This document shows, piece after piece, positions 42,077 to 52,872 of a stretch of 64,000 nucleotides of DNA. Position 1 is the first letter of the stretch; every line of letters begins with the position of its first letter. The position numbers and the translations under genes were made by a program. A model generated the notes under the pieces. It was given only the letters and a program-made list of their open reading frames with translations. It was not told the DNA's origin and ran no database searches. Origin of the DNA: an uncultured Lachnotalea sp. (GTDB lineage Bacteria; Bacillota; Clostridia; Lachnospirales; Lachnospiraceae); NCBI GenBank assembly GCA_947066815.1, contig CAMSZT010000004.1, forward strand, positions 1-64,000. Direction: 5' to 3'.

Positions 42077-43222
42077 TTACTTGTTAAAAAATCCTTTCTT
42101 TTTATGCTTTTCCTCCGGGGCCGGCGAAGGCAGAGTCTCTCCCATGGCCTCCCGGAACTTCCAGAGCGTCTCTTTCTGCTCCTTGTTCAGCCGCTCCGGC
42201 ACCTTCACCACCAGAGTCACGTAGTGGTCGCCGCGGACATCCTTGTTCCTGAGATAGGGCACGCCCTTGCCCTTTAGGCGGATCCTCGTGTCCGTCTGGG
42301 TGCCGGGCGCCACCGTGTAGGCCACCTCCCCGTCCACCGTCTTGATCCGGATCTCCCCGCCGAGGGCCGCCATGGTAAAGGAGATGGGGACCGTGGAATA
42401 GATGCTGGTATCCTGTCTGCGGAAGGTCGGATGCTCCGATACCACCACCTCCACCAGAAGGTCGCCCCGCTCGCCGCCGTTTACGCCCAGCTCGCCCTTG
42501 CCCCGGATCCGCACGCTCTGGCCGTTGTCAATGCCCGCGGGGATGGACACCGAGATCCGTTTCTTGGAGCTGGTATGCCCCGTCCCCCGGCAGACCGGGC
42601 ACTTTTCTTTAATGATCTTCCCGGTCCCGCCGCAGTCCGGACAAGCCTGCTCGCTGCGCACCATGCCAAACAGCGACTGCTGCGTATAGACCACCCGTCC
42701 CTTTCCGTTGCACTTGGGGCAGGTCTCCGGCTTGGTCCCCGGCTTGGCCCCGGTCCCGCCGCACTCCTTGCACTCGTCCCGGCTGGTCAGCTCGATCTCC
42801 TTCTCACAGCCAAACAGCGCCTCCTCAAAGGTAATGCGGATCCTGGAGCGGAGATTCGCCCCCCGCATGGGCCCGTTGTTTGCCCGGCTCCTTCTTCCGC
42901 CGCCAAAAAGGTCGCCGAAGATATCGCCGAAAATATCGCCCATGTCCGCACTGTTGAAATCAAAACCGCCGAAGCCGCCTGCGCCGCCGCCCTCAAAGGC
43001 CGCGTGGCCAAACTGGTCATACTGCCTTCTCTTATCCGGGTCGCTAAGAACCGCATAGGCCTCCGAGGCCTCCTTGAACTTCGCCTCCGCCTCCGGATTC
43101 CCCTGATTGGTATCCGGATGATATTTCTTCGCCAGGACCCGGTATGCCTTTTTTAACGCCGCATCGTCGGCATCCTTGGGCACGCCCAGCACCTCGTAAT
43201 AATCTCTCTTACTCTCAGCCAC
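42077..43222 (-). CDS. dnaJ: Chaperone DnaJ
   Basis: The 381-aa Hsp40 has the J domain with KYHPDTNQG (HPD motif), the Gly/Phe-rich region (about 75-95), four zinc motifs ([32 protein letters not shown]) and the C-terminal substrate domain. It stimulates DnaK ATPase and hands over clients. It is last in hrcA-grpE-dnaK-dnaJ, but 254 bp, unusually long and structured, separate it from dnaK. Confidence 0.98.
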   Translation of the reverse strand: MAESKRDYYEVLGVPKDADDAALKKAYRVLAKKYHPDTNQGNPEAEAKFKEASEAYAVLSDPDKRRQYDQFGHAAFEGGGAGGFGGFDFNSADMGDIFGDIFGDLFGGGRRSRANNGPMRGANLRSRIRITFEEALFGCEKEIELTSRDECKECGGTGAKPGTKPETCPKCNGKGRVVYTQQSLFGMVRSEQACPDCGGTGKIIKEKCPVCRGTGHTSSKKRISVSIPAGIDNGQSVRIRGKGELGVNGGERGDLLVEVVVSEHPTFRRQDTSIYSTVPISFTMAALGGEIRIKTVDGEVAYTVAPGTQTDTRIRLKGKGVPYLRNKDVRGDHYVTLVVKVPERLNKEQKETLWKFREAMGETLPSPAPEEKHKKKGFFNK

Positions 43223-43228
43223 TTTTCC

Positions 43229-43476
43229 TCACCTATCCATAGTCATACTCACGGGCATACCCATTTGCCAGATGATCCCCCTGCTTTTCTCCAGGCAGTA
43301 AAATCCGTTCCGGCAGATCCTTTGGCTCACGGGTATCAATTTACGCAAAGAATCCAAGGCAGGCCCCTTGCGGGGCCGCCCTGAATCCATAAGGGGGAGA
43401 TAAAACCATCCGGCAGAGCCGTCACAGACATCGTCTGCCGGACATCTTGTAAGCAATCTTATCGTCAATCCCGCGG
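43229..43476. other. Structured dnaK-dnaJ spacer
   Basis: About 250 bp with hairpins GGCCCC-TTGC-GGGGCC (43362-43377) and CCGGCAGA (43410-43417)/TCTGCCGG (43434-43441), and imperfect direct repeats around TCACGGG (43248 and 43326). A 79-codon minus-strand frame covers it but starts at TTG without a ribosome site, so I do not call a gene. It may be an RNA processing or attenuation region between dnaK and dnaJ. Confidence 0.5.
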
Positions 43477-45339
<1,863 letters not shown>

Positions 45340-45380
45340 TCATTTCCTCCTGTATTATCCACTTTACTCTGTTCACCTGT

Positions 45381-46019
45381 TTAGTTTGCAACCTTTACCA
45401 TGCTGTGGCGCACCACGCCGCCCCGATAAAGGTAGCCCTTCTGGAATTCCTCCACGACGACATTCTCGCCGGCCTCCTCATCCTCCACGTGCATGACCGC
45501 ATTGTGGAAGTCCGGATTGAATTCCTGACCCACCGCCTCGATGACTGTCACGTCCAGAGACTCCAGGGTCGTAAGAAGCTGCTTATATATCTTATCCATT
45601 CCCTCCGCAAAAGGGGAATGCGCTTCTTCTTTTAAGGTTGCCATGCCCCGCTCGAAATTATCCACCACCGGGAGGATTTTTTCGATGACACTCCTGGCTC
45701 CCACCTCATACATGGCGGCCTTCTCCTTCTCCGTCCGTTTCCGGAAATTCTCAAACTCCGCCATGGACCGCTTCAGCCGGTCCGTCAGATCCTCGATCTG
45801 CTCATCCTTCTTATCCCTCTTCTCTTTTTTCTTAAAGAAACCTTTCTTTTCCGGGGCCGGTCCACCCTCCTGGGTCGTTTCCTCCGTCTCCTCCCCTGCG
45901 GCATCTTCCGGCTCCCCGCCTTCTGCAAAGACCTCCCCGTCCTCTTCCGTCTGCGGACTTTCTTCCGAAACAGCCTGTTCGTTCTCCGCTTCCATCTGAT
46001 CTCTCTGCGTATCCGTCAC
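45381..46019 (-). CDS. grpE: Nucleotide exchange factor GrpE
   Basis: GrpE releases ADP from DnaK. The 212-aa protein has an acidic, low-complexity N-terminal 60 residues, a coiled coil (about 75-135, FENFRKRTEKEKA) and the C-terminal beta domain ending in YRGGVVRHSMVKVA. It lies between hrcA and dnaK. Confidence 0.97.
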   Translation of the reverse strand: MTDTQRDQMEAENEQAVSEESPQTEEDGEVFAEGGEPEDAAGEETEETTQEGGPAPEKKGFFKKKEKRDKKDEQIEDLTDRLKRSMAEFENFRKRTEKEKAAMYEVGARSVIEKILPVVDNFERGMATLKEEAHSPFAEGMDKIYKQLLTTLESLDVTVIEAVGQEFNPDFHNAVMHVEDEEAGENVVVEEFQKGYLYRGGVVRHSMVKVAN

Positions 46020-46064
46020 GTTCTCTCCGCCTTTCTATTCCTCTTGCTATCTCTCTATTTTCTG

Positions 46065-47114
46065 CTATTCTTCTTTTTTAAACATGGTATCCAGTTGTCC
46101 CATCACTGTCTGGAGAGTCTGGACCACCTTCTCATAATCCATCCGCTTGGGACCCACGATCCCGATGGTACCCTGAAGGCCGTCCCCCAGATCATAGGTG
46201 GCCGTAACCACACTGCAGTCTTTCATGCTCTGGACAGGAGTTTCATTCCCAATATAAACCTGGATCCCCTGCTGCCCTTCTTCCCCGAGCTTATCGGTCA
46301 GAAGGTTTGTAAGCTGTTTCTTTTCTTCAAATACCTGGATGATCTCCTTCGCCTTGCTGCTGTCGGAGAGCTCCGGATACCGAAAGATATTGGTGGCCCC
46401 GCTGGTGTAGATCTGCAGGTCCTCATCGTCGTTTCGAATGGCCTCCGCCACCGCGTCCAGGACCTTCCCCACCACCTCGGTATGGCCGCCGGCCTGCTCC
46501 TTTAACTTGGTGATGATCCCCAGATTGATCTCCTCGATGGTCAGGCCGTTCAGGTTCGTGTTAAGCAAAAGGTTCAGGGAGAGGATATCCTCCTCCGAAA
46601 GCTTCTCCTCCACCTCGAAAATGGTGTTCTTGATGAGGTTGCCCTCCACGACCACCACGGCCAGGAGCTTGTGCTCCTCCACCCGGGAAAGCTGGATGAA
46701 TTTTAACTTATTCCGATTGTACCTGGGAGCGGAGATCATGGACGCGTAGTTGGTATTGAGCGCCAGGACCTTCGCCATCTGTTTGAGCACCTGCTCCATC
46801 CGGTCCATCCGGTCGATGAGGAACTCGCTGGTCTCGGCTAACTCCTGCCTCCCCGTATCCCGGTCCGCCGTCTCCAGCATGTGGTCCACGTAAAGTCGGT
46901 AGCCCCGGTCCGTGGGGATCCGCCCCGCCGAGGTATGAGGCTGGACGATCAGTCCCATCTCCTCCAGATCCGACATCTCATTGCGGATCGTCGCCGAGGA
47001 GAGCTGCAGATCGGAATATTTGGAGATGGTCCGTGAGCCGACCGGCTCCCCGGTTTCCTGGTAGTTGCGGATGATCGCGTTTAAAATCTTTTTCTTCCGT
47101 TCGTCCAGTTCCAC
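46065..47114 (-). CDS. hrcA: Heat-inducible transcription repressor HrcA
   Basis: HrcA represses class I heat-shock genes by binding CIRCE, and responds to GroEL availability. The 349-aa protein has the winged-helix start (RKKKILNAIIRNYQETGEPV, then SSATIRNEMSDLEEMGLI) and the central GAF-like domain. It is first in the operon, 22 bp downstream of a perfect CIRCE operator, so it controls itself together with grpE, dnaK and dnaJ. Confidence 0.98.
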   Translation of the reverse strand: MELDERKKKILNAIIRNYQETGEPVGSRTISKYSDLQLSSATIRNEMSDLEEMGLIVQPHTSAGRIPTDRGYRLYVDHMLETADRDTGRQELAETSEFLIDRMDRMEQVLKQMAKVLALNTNYASMISAPRYNRNKLKFIQLSRVEEHKLLAVVVVEGNLIKNTIFEVEEKLSEEDILSLNLLLNTNLNGLTIEEINLGIITKLKEQAGGHTEVVGKVLDAVAEAIRNDDEDLQIYTSGATNIFRYPELSDSSKAKEIIQVFEEKKQLTNLLTDKLGEEGQQGIQVYIGNETPVQSMKDCSVVTATYDLGDGLQGTIGIVGPKRMDYEKVVQTLQTVMGQLDTMFKKEE

Positions 47115-47136
47115 GTCTCACGTCTCTCCTTTCCTG

Positions 47137-47163
47137 TTAGCACTCAACAAAAGGGAGTGCTAA
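47137..47163. promoter_or_regulatory. CIRCE operator
   Basis: TTAGCACTC (47137-47145), nine bases, GAGTGCTAA (47155-47163): an exact CIRCE element. It lies just downstream of the predicted transcription start of hrcA. Confidence 0.98.
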
Positions 47164-47176
47164 CATTCCTATGAAT

Positions 47177-47205
47177 AAGATAGCACTCCCGTTATCCTTT
47201 GTCAA
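47177..47205 (-). promoter_or_regulatory. Promoter of the hrcA-grpE-dnaK-dnaJ operon
   Basis: On the minus strand TTGACA (47205-47200), 17 bp, TATCTT (47182-47177). A CIRCE half-site (TAGCACTC on the plus strand, 47181-47188) overlaps the -10 and spacer. Confidence 0.75.
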
Positions 47206-47245
47206 TACGTTTTTTCAAATTTCTGTAAATCCTGGCGGGGAACAC

Positions 47246-47275
47246 GGAAGAAGGGCGGTTCCTTCTTCCTGTTTT
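47246..47275 (+). terminator. Perfect 9-bp hairpin with T-run after the hypothetical gene at 47301
   Basis: GGAAGAAGG (47246-47254), loop GCGGTT, CCTTCTTCC (47261-47269), then TGTTTTT on the plus strand. No plus-strand gene is upstream; on the minus strand the hairpin lies after the 47301-47753 gene without a T-run. It may insulate the heat-shock promoter. Confidence 0.5.
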
Positions 47276-47300
47276 TCGGAGGATCTGGGGGCCGTGCCCG

Positions 47301-47753
47301 TCAGGAGGAACCGCCGCCATCCTCCCAGAGTTCTTTCAGGAACTGCTGCAGCTTCTCCGCCTCCCCCGCTTTCAGTTGAAAGGTCTTTGGCAAAAACGCC
47401 CCCTGATATTCGACGACACCCCCGCCGGAGATGCTCACGGTCCAGCGGATCAGGTCGCCCTTATAGAAATTCAGAAGGATGCCCGCCCAGCCGCCGCCCT
47501 TCACGAGACGGTTCAGGGCAAAACCGTTCGCTTCCATCTGGTCCACATGATCGCACAGACGCCTGACGGACTCCCGGTCCGACACCACACAGCGCTCCTT
47601 GGCGGCCACGCCGACCGGGTTGAAGGCAAAGGAGACCGCCGTGATCTCCCCGGCATCGATCTCCGGGACCCGCACCCGCCAGATCCCATAAAGGACAAAA
47701 AGCAGTGCCAGAACGCCCAAGGCCGGAATCCATTTCTTCGTTTTCTTTTTCAT
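47301..47753 (-). CDS. Membrane-anchored hypothetical protein
   Basis: A 150-aa protein with a basic start (MKKKTKKW) and one hydrophobic N-terminal segment (about 8-27), followed by a soluble extracellular domain of about 120 residues ending DGGGSS. No family is recognised. It lies alone between the hrcA promoter and a pseudogene. The composition and the intact signal segment support a real gene. Confidence 0.6.
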   Translation of the reverse strand: MKKKTKKWIPALGVLALLFVLYGIWRVRVPEIDAGEITAVSFAFNPVGVAAKERCVVSDRESVRRLCDHVDQMEANGFALNRLVKGGGWAGILLNFYKGDLIRWTVSISGGGVVEYQGAFLPKTFQLKAGEAEKLQQFLKELWEDGGGSS

Positions 47754-47846
47754 GGGCTTCCTCCTGTCCTGTCATCGACTCTTTTCATTATGAAGACCAT
47801 TCTATCCAGACATCCACTCCCGCCCGGGGAACCGGACGCCAGAGTC

Positions 47847-48246
47847 TCAGGGATCCAGGCGGATCCACAGGGCGGGGCGGACGGCATTTCCACTGTCCTC
47901 GACATAGCCTCCAAAGCTGTCCCGGTTTCTTCCGCCCCTCCCCGGCGGGCCGTCTTGTCTCTTCTTTTTTCTCTGTCTCTTCCTGCACTTCCTCCGGCTT
48001 TTCCGGCTCTTTTTCCGGATGGACTTCCGCCTGCCCCGAACTCTTTTCCACAGGCGCTTCCGCCCCCGGACACTTCTCTCTTTCGAAAATCCCCTCCCGG
48101 AGTCCGTAGACGGCCGCTGCTTCCCGGCTACCATCCACCTTGGTGAGCGTCCGGTATCATTTATAATGAAGGCTCTCGTCAAAGCCGCACCTTTCACACA
48201 GCAGGCCTTCTCCATTTTCTGTTCCACAAACTGGACAGTTCCACAT
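47847..48246 (-). pseudogene. Zinc-ribbon/DUF6273-type protein, decayed
   Basis: From ATG 48246 the frame reads MWNCPVCGTENGEGLLCERC, a clear double zinc ribbon (two CxxC pairs), then reaches an in-frame TGA at 48159-48157. The same frame continues afterwards as YRTLTKVDGSREAAAVYGL with an acidic linker. Near 47900 a different frame supplies the ending GNAVRPALWIRLDP, the typical C-terminus of DUF6273 domains. The gene therefore carries a stop codon, a frameshift and apparent loss of most of the DUF6273 domain. Selenocysteine is unlikely given the added frameshift. The intact function would be unknown. Confidence 0.65.
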
Positions 48247-48350
48247 AAGCCTCTTCCCCCGCCGGTCAAAACATCTGCCGGAAAGCAATTTTTAAACGCA
48301 ATTTCGTACAGCGCCCCGCTAAAGCCATGCAGCCTTTCCAAACTCCACTT

Positions 48351-48761
48351 TTATGCCCAACCGTTCTCCGCTTCCCCCAGCTTCTTGCCAAGTATATTTT
48401 CCAATCGAATAAACGCAGGCGTGAACCTGTCACGGATCAGCAGAAGCATCTCATCGATCTCATCCTCGTCATAGATGTGCACCAGGGTATTGCGCTTTTT
48501 CAGCATCGTGAGCCACACGCTCGAATCTTCCACAAATCCAAGCTTATAGCCAAGCTGTAAGATTTCTCTGGGTGAACCTGTCCCTGCGCCCTCTGCGCCA
48601 TGTACCCTCAACACCGCCTGCAGCGCTTTCCAGGCAAGCTCAAACGTCAGATTGAACTGTCCGATGACACCCGTCCTGTAAATGTCGTTCTCCTTTGCAA
48701 AGTCAAAGTCTGCGCCTCTCAACACATCCAAACAGTTTGAAAAATTATCAAGCTTTTTCAT
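48351..48761 (-). CDS. HEPN-domain toxin (HI0074/HepT-like), intact
   Basis: A 136-aa helical protein of the nucleotidyltransferase-substrate-binding (HI0074) group of HEPN proteins. GQFNLTFELAWKALQAVL and the catalytic-type motif RNTLVHIY (R-x4-H-x-Y) are intact. HEPN partners of MNT proteins are often RNases. Its start overlaps the nucleotidyltransferase gene by 14 bases. It is a different subtype from the broken DUF86 HepT at 27 kb. Confidence 0.83.
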   Translation of the reverse strand: MKKLDNFSNCLDVLRGADFDFAKENDIYRTGVIGQFNLTFELAWKALQAVLRVHGAEGAGTGSPREILQLGYKLGFVEDSSVWLTMLKKRNTLVHIYDEDEIDEMLLLIRDRFTPAFIRLENILGKKLGEAENGWA

Positions 48762-49038
48762 AGATCACGATTCCGTCCCTTTCGATTTCTTTTTTCAGCT
48801 CATCGGAAATGCCATCGTCAAGCTCTACGATATCAAATGACAGAAGAGAATGAGCGTTTTCCCTTATATCCCAATAAAAGCCGTCGAGATCACCTCCGCG
48901 GACAGCGATGTCAATATCACTTCTTTCCGTATGTGTACCTTTCGCACGGGAGCCGAAAAGCACGACACGTTCAATATTATGCTTATGAGCAGATGACGTG
49001 ATATCTCTAAAAACCCTGTCTGGAATATTATGATCCAT
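48748..49038 (-). CDS. MNT-type nucleotidyltransferase antitoxin, intact
   Basis: A 96-aa minimal nucleotidyltransferase with VVLFGSRAKGTHTERSDIDI: GSRAKG and the DxD pair are present. It is expected to modify and neutralise the HEPN partner encoded downstream. It is the first gene of the pair. Confidence 0.83.
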   Translation of the reverse strand: MDHNIPDRVFRDITSSAHKHNIERVVLFGSRAKGTHTERSDIDIAVRGGDLDGFYWDIRENAHSLLSFDIVELDDGISDELKKEIERDGIVIYEKA

Positions 49039-49147
49039 CCCCGATCGCTCCTAACTTTCTTTCCCTGTCTCTTCCTTAAATTTTAACAGTTTTCAGCCGT
49101 CCTGTAAACCATGGGATGCGCATGGTCTTCCCATAAAATCAGGGACG

Positions 49148-50506
49148 TCAAAACAGAAACTCCGCCAGCACGTAATTACTCACGTCAATCCCCCGCGCCG
49201 TCAGGCGTCGGCGCTTGTCTCCCCGTCCGTCGGGAACCATCCGCTCCATCAGCCCATCCCGTTCCAGCGCTCCAAGAGCCGTTCCATAGACCGCCTCCAG
49301 GTCCGTTCCGAACCGCCCCGCAAACTCATTCTCGGAAATCCCCTCCGCCATCCGCAGACCCAGAAACATAAATTCCTCCATGGCCCGCTCCCTGGTCACG
49401 GTCTCCTCACTCTGACGGAGCTGTCCCAGAATCTTCCGTCCCGGGGCCGTTTCCCGCCCGCTCTCCCGTTCTTCCAGAAGCCTCAGATAAGTTCCCAGAT
49501 CATCCATGTTGGAAAACCGTCTTCCGTCGGTGAGCCTTTCATCCGCATGGCTCCCGGTCCGAGCATATCTCCCGCTTAGATAGGAGGCGGCAGAGATCCC
49601 GAAGCCAAGATAGGGAACGCCCGTCCAGTAGCCCATATTGTGGCGGCAGACAAAGCCGGGCTTCGCATAGTTGGAGATCTCATAGCGCTCATAGCCGCAG
49701 GCGGCAAGCAGCCTGCCGGTCAGGGCGTACATTTTCCTCTCTTCCTCCTCCGTGGGCAGGGGGCGGCAGTCCGCATCCCCCGCCTCCCTGGCCTCGGCCT
49801 GCCTGTGATACTTCTCATAAAAGGGCGTGCCCTCCTCGACGATCAGACTGTACACGGAAATATGCTCCGGCGCGGGAGAAAGCCCCGTCACCGCCCGGAG
49901 GCTCTTCTCAAAGCTCTCCACAGTCTGTCCCGGAAGCGCCGCCATCAGATCCACATTGACATTCCGAAAGCCGGCCTCCCTGGCCAGCCGATAGCTCTCT
50001 TTAAACTCCTCAAAGGTATGGATCCGGCCGAGAAGGGAGAGCTCCCCGTCGTCCGCCGACTGCAGCCCGATGCTCAGTCGGTTCACCCCCGCTTCTCGGT
50101 AGATCTCCAGCTTCTCCTCTGTCAGCGTCCCCGGGTTGGCCTCCAGGGTGATCTCCGCATCCTCTGCCACCGCAAACTCCCGGCGGATGCAGGCAAGAGT
50201 CGCCGCGATCTCCCCGGCCTCCAGGATGGACGGCGTCCCTCCCCCGAAGAACACGGAAGTCACCACATCGTCCATACAGCCTTCTCTCCCGCTTTGCCGG
50301 GTGCTTTCCTGCTCCTCTGCCCGCATATCCGCTCCCCGCCGCCTTTTACCGCATCCATTGGCCCTTCGCTCTTCTGCCACCAGGCAGATCTCTTTTCTCA
50401 GCACCTTCATATAGGATTCCTGTACCGCCCTCTCCGCCGGCGCCGACACAAAGTCACAGTACCCGCACTTCCTCACACAGAACGGGATATGCACATATAA
50501 TTCCAT
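49148..50506 (-). CDS. hemW: Radical SAM heme chaperone HemW (HemN-like)
   Basis: A 452-aa radical SAM protein with CVRKCGYCDF (CX3CX2C) at the N-terminus and VFFGGGTPS. It lacks the fourth Cys of true HemN, so it is HemW, a heme-handling protein often misnamed coproporphyrinogen oxidase. About 30 charged residues (ERRANGCGKRRRGADMRAEE and following) are inserted between the radical SAM motif and GGGTPS compared with the usual short linker. It lies downstream of lepA, a common pairing, but behind a very long inverted repeat. Confidence 0.92.
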   Translation of the reverse strand: MELYVHIPFCVRKCGYCDFVSAPAERAVQESYMKVLRKEICLVAEERRANGCGKRRRGADMRAEEQESTRQSGREGCMDDVVTSVFFGGGTPSILEAGEIAATLACIRREFAVAEDAEITLEANPGTLTEEKLEIYREAGVNRLSIGLQSADDGELSLLGRIHTFEEFKESYRLAREAGFRNVNVDLMAALPGQTVESFEKSLRAVTGLSPAPEHISVYSLIVEEGTPFYEKYHRQAEAREAGDADCRPLPTEEEERKMYALTGRLLAACGYERYEISNYAKPGFVCRHNMGYWTGVPYLGFGISAASYLSGRYARTGSHADERLTDGRRFSNMDDLGTYLRLLEERESGRETAPGRKILGQLRQSEETVTRERAMEEFMFLGLRMAEGISENEFAGRFGTDLEAVYGTALGALERDGLMERMVPDGRGDKRRRLTARGIDVSNYVLAEFLF

Positions 50507-50567
50507 TTCCTCTCCCCTTTTTAGGATTCAGGTACGGGAAGCCTTTTATCCCTTACAGTCAGAAAGG

Positions 50568-50809
50568 AAACCGCCGCCCCTCCTGCGACAGCCCCCGAAG
50601 CCAAAGCCGCCCGTCATTTCTCCCGGCTGACGATAGGAAGGTTCCCGGGATTTCGCTGCAGCTAGTGCAGGCAGTTTTGTCCGACCTGGTTTGATGGAGG
50701 CGAAATTGCCTGCTATAGGCGGCGCAGTGAAATCTCGGGAACCGACGTGTCTGCCGGGAGCAATGACGGGCGGCGGCTCCACAACCCGAAACAGGAGGGG
50801 CGGCGGTTT
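50568..50809. repeat. 242-bp long inverted repeat between lepA and hemW
   Basis: Four stems are nested about one axis: 50568-50585 with 50792-50809 (18 of 18 pairs), 50607-50627 with 50753-50773 (20 of 21), 50640-50659 with 50724-50743 (18 Watson-Crick plus 2 G-T), 50669-50681 with 50699-50711 (10 plus 3 G-T), and a 17-nt apical loop. Internal loops are 9-21 nt. All five wobble pairs are G-U when read as plus-strand RNA. The sequence is G+C-rich and holds no credible gene. It fills most of the 326-bp space. Confidence 0.9.
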
Positions 50810-50832
50810 GCTTTCGTGACTCCCCCGCTCCT

Positions 50833-52644
50833 CTATTTGTCGTCCAGCTTCAGCACGCTCATGAAGGCCTTCTGCGGGATCTCCACGCTCCCCACCTGAC
50901 GCATCCGCTTCTTACCCTCCTTCTGCTTTTCGAGGAGCTTCCGCTTCCTGCTGATATCGCCGCCGTAGCACTTGGCCAGCACATCCTTGCGCATGGCCTT
51001 CACGGTCTCCCTGGCGATGATCCGGTTCCCGATAGCGGCCTGGATGGGGATCTCGAACAGGTGCCTGGGGATCTCCTCCTTGAGCTTCTCGCACATCTTT
51101 CTGCCCCGCTCGTAGGCCGTGTCCGCGTGGACAATGAAGGACAGGGCGTCGACCGCCTCCCTGTTGATAAGGATGTCCAGCTTCACCAGGTTGGAACGCT
51201 CGTATCCCTTAAGCTCATAGTCAAAGGACGCATATCCCCTGGAGCGGGACTTAAGCGCATCAAAGAAATCGTAGATGATCTCGTTCAGAGGAAGCTCATA
51301 GCGCAGGAGGGCCCTGGTATCCTCCATGTACTCCGTCCCCACATATACGCCCCGCCGCTCCTGGCAGAGCCCCATGATGGCCCCGATGAACTCGGTGGTG
51401 ACCATGATCTCCGCCTTCACCATGGGCTCTTCCATATATTCGATCTCCGAGGGGTCCGGCAGGTTGGAGGGATTGGTGAGCTCCATGACCTCGCCGTTGG
51501 TCCGGTAGACCTTGTAGACCACCCCCGGCGCCGTGGTCACCAGGTCCAGGTTGTACTCCCGCTCCAGCCGCTCCTGGATGATCTCCAGATGCAGAAGGCC
51601 CAGGAAGCCGCACCGGAAGCCGAACCCCAGGGCCACGGAGGTCTCCGGCTCAAACTGCAGGGACGCGTCGTTCAACTGGAGCTTCTCCAGCGCCTCCCTG
51701 AGATCATTGTACTTGGCGCCGTCCGCGGGATACAGGCCGCAGTAGACCATGGAGGTCACCTTCTTGTAGCCGGGAAGGGGCTCGGCGCAGGGGTTGTCCC
51801 CGTCCGTCACCGTGTCTCCCACCCTCGTATCCCGGACGTTCTTGATGCTGGCCGTCAGATACCCCACCATCCCAGCGGAGAGCTCCTCACAGGGGATGAA
51901 CTGGCCGGCTCCGAAATAGCCCACCTCCACCGCCTCAAACTCGGCCCCGGTGGCCATGAAACGGATCTTCATACCCTTTCTCACGGTGCCCTCCTTGATC
52001 CTGCAGAAGACGATCACACCCTTGTAGGAATCATAGACCGAATCAAAGATCAGGGCTTTGAGGGGGGCCTCCGGGTCGCCGGCGGGCGCCGGGAGCTTCG
52101 TCACGATCTGTTCCAGCACTTCTTCGATATTGATGCCGGCCTTGGCAGAGATCTGAGGCGCGTCCTGGGCCTCGATCCCGATCACGTCCTCAATCTCGTC
52201 GATGACCCTCTGGGGTTCGGCGCTGGGAAGGTCGATCTTATTGATGACCGGGAACACCTCCAGGTCATGGTCCAGGGCCAGGTACACGTTGGCCATGGTC
52301 TGGGCCTCGATCCCCTGGGCCGCGTCCACCACCAGCACGGCCCCGTCGCAGGCCGCCAGGCTCCTGGACACCTCATAGTTGAAATCCACGTGGCCCGGCG
52401 TGTCGATCAGGTTGAACTGATACTCCTCCCCGTCCTTCGCTTTATAGATGGTGCGGACCGCCTGGGACTTGATGGTGATCCCCCGCTCCCGCTCCAGCTC
52501 CATGTTGTCAAGGACCTGAGACTGCATCTCCCTGCTGGTGAGCAGTCCCGTCTTCTCAATGATCCGGTCGGCCAGGGTGGATTTCCCGTGGTCGATATGG
52601 GCAATGATACAAAAATTTCTGATCTTACTCTGGTCTGCCGCCAT
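50833..52644 (-). CDS. lepA: Elongation factor 4 (LepA)
   Basis: A 603-aa translational GTPase. G motifs are [31 protein letters not shown] and NKIDLPSA. The LepA-specific C-terminal domain ([20 protein letters not shown]) is complete. EF-4 acts on ribosomes, affecting back-translocation and initiation. It is transcribed leftwards from the space shared with the ECF sigma gene. Confidence 0.98.
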   Translation of the reverse strand: MAADQSKIRNFCIIAHIDHGKSTLADRIIEKTGLLTSREMQSQVLDNMELERERGITIKSQAVRTIYKAKDGEEYQFNLIDTPGHVDFNYEVSRSLAACDGAVLVVDAAQGIEAQTMANVYLALDHDLEVFPVINKIDLPSAEPQRVIDEIEDVIGIEAQDAPQISAKAGINIEEVLEQIVTKLPAPAGDPEAPLKALIFDSVYDSYKGVIVFCRIKEGTVRKGMKIRFMATGAEFEAVEVGYFGAGQFIPCEELSAGMVGYLTASIKNVRDTRVGDTVTDGDNPCAEPLPGYKKVTSMVYCGLYPADGAKYNDLREALEKLQLNDASLQFEPETSVALGFGFRCGFLGLLHLEIIQERLEREYNLDLVTTAPGVVYKVYRTNGEVMELTNPSNLPDPSEIEYMEEPMVKAEIMVTTEFIGAIMGLCQERRGVYVGTEYMEDTRALLRYELPLNEIIYDFFDALKSRSRGYASFDYELKGYERSNLVKLDILINREAVDALSFIVHADTAYERGRKMCEKLKEEIPRHLFEIPIQAAIGNRIIARETVKAMRKDVLAKCYGGDISRKRKLLEKQKEGKKRMRQVGSVEIPQKAFMSVLKLDDK

Positions 52645-52716
52645 AAACGTTCCTCCCGGCTTTGCTTTTCCTGTCCGAAAGCCTTATAATATTACTATCA
52701 TGCTGCACTAGAGCGT

Positions 52717-52745
52717 AGTTTAGCATAATTTCCTTTCAAAGTCCA
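52717..52745 (-). promoter_or_regulatory. Possible lepA promoter
   Basis: On the minus strand TGGACT (52745-52740), 17 bp, TAAACT (52722-52717); each box matches four of six consensus bases. About 70 nt before lepA. Confidence 0.4.
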
Positions 52746-52790
52746 TTTAAAAATATTTCTGCCTGTACGATTGGAATCTTATAAAAAAAT

Positions 52791-52820
52791 TGTAACCTTT
52801 CCCAGCGGATCACAGACTAA
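52791..52820 (+). promoter_or_regulatory. Possible ECF-type promoter of the sigma/anti-sigma operon
   Basis: TGTAACC (52791-52797) followed after 17 bp by GACTAA (52815-52820). The AAC core of the -35 box is common to ECF promoters, so the sigma factor may activate its own gene. Tentative. Confidence 0.35.
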
Positions 52821-52872
52821 CAGACAGATGGACCATCCGAAACAGACGAGAAACACAGAAGGAGGAATTCCC

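Noticed and set aside
43229-43468. 79-codon minus-strand ORF between dnaK and dnaJ
   Set aside because: Starts at TTG with no ribosome site, shows no family resemblance and lies over hairpins; likely an open frame by chance in a repeat-like spacer.
47788-48138. Acidic 116-codon minus-strand ORF as an independent gene
   Set aside because: It is the continuation of the zinc-ribbon frame after its stop codon; treated as part of the pseudogene.
48157-48159. TGA read as selenocysteine in the zinc-ribbon gene
   Set aside because: No SECIS-like hairpin is placed after the codon, and a separate frameshift downstream shows decay.
50546-50782. 78-codon minus-strand ORF between hemW and lepA
   Set aside because: It is the translation of the long inverted repeat; no ribosome site and composition dictated by the palindrome.
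51061-52689. 542-codon plus-strand ORF
   Set aside because: Antisense shadow of lepA caused by high G+C codon bias.
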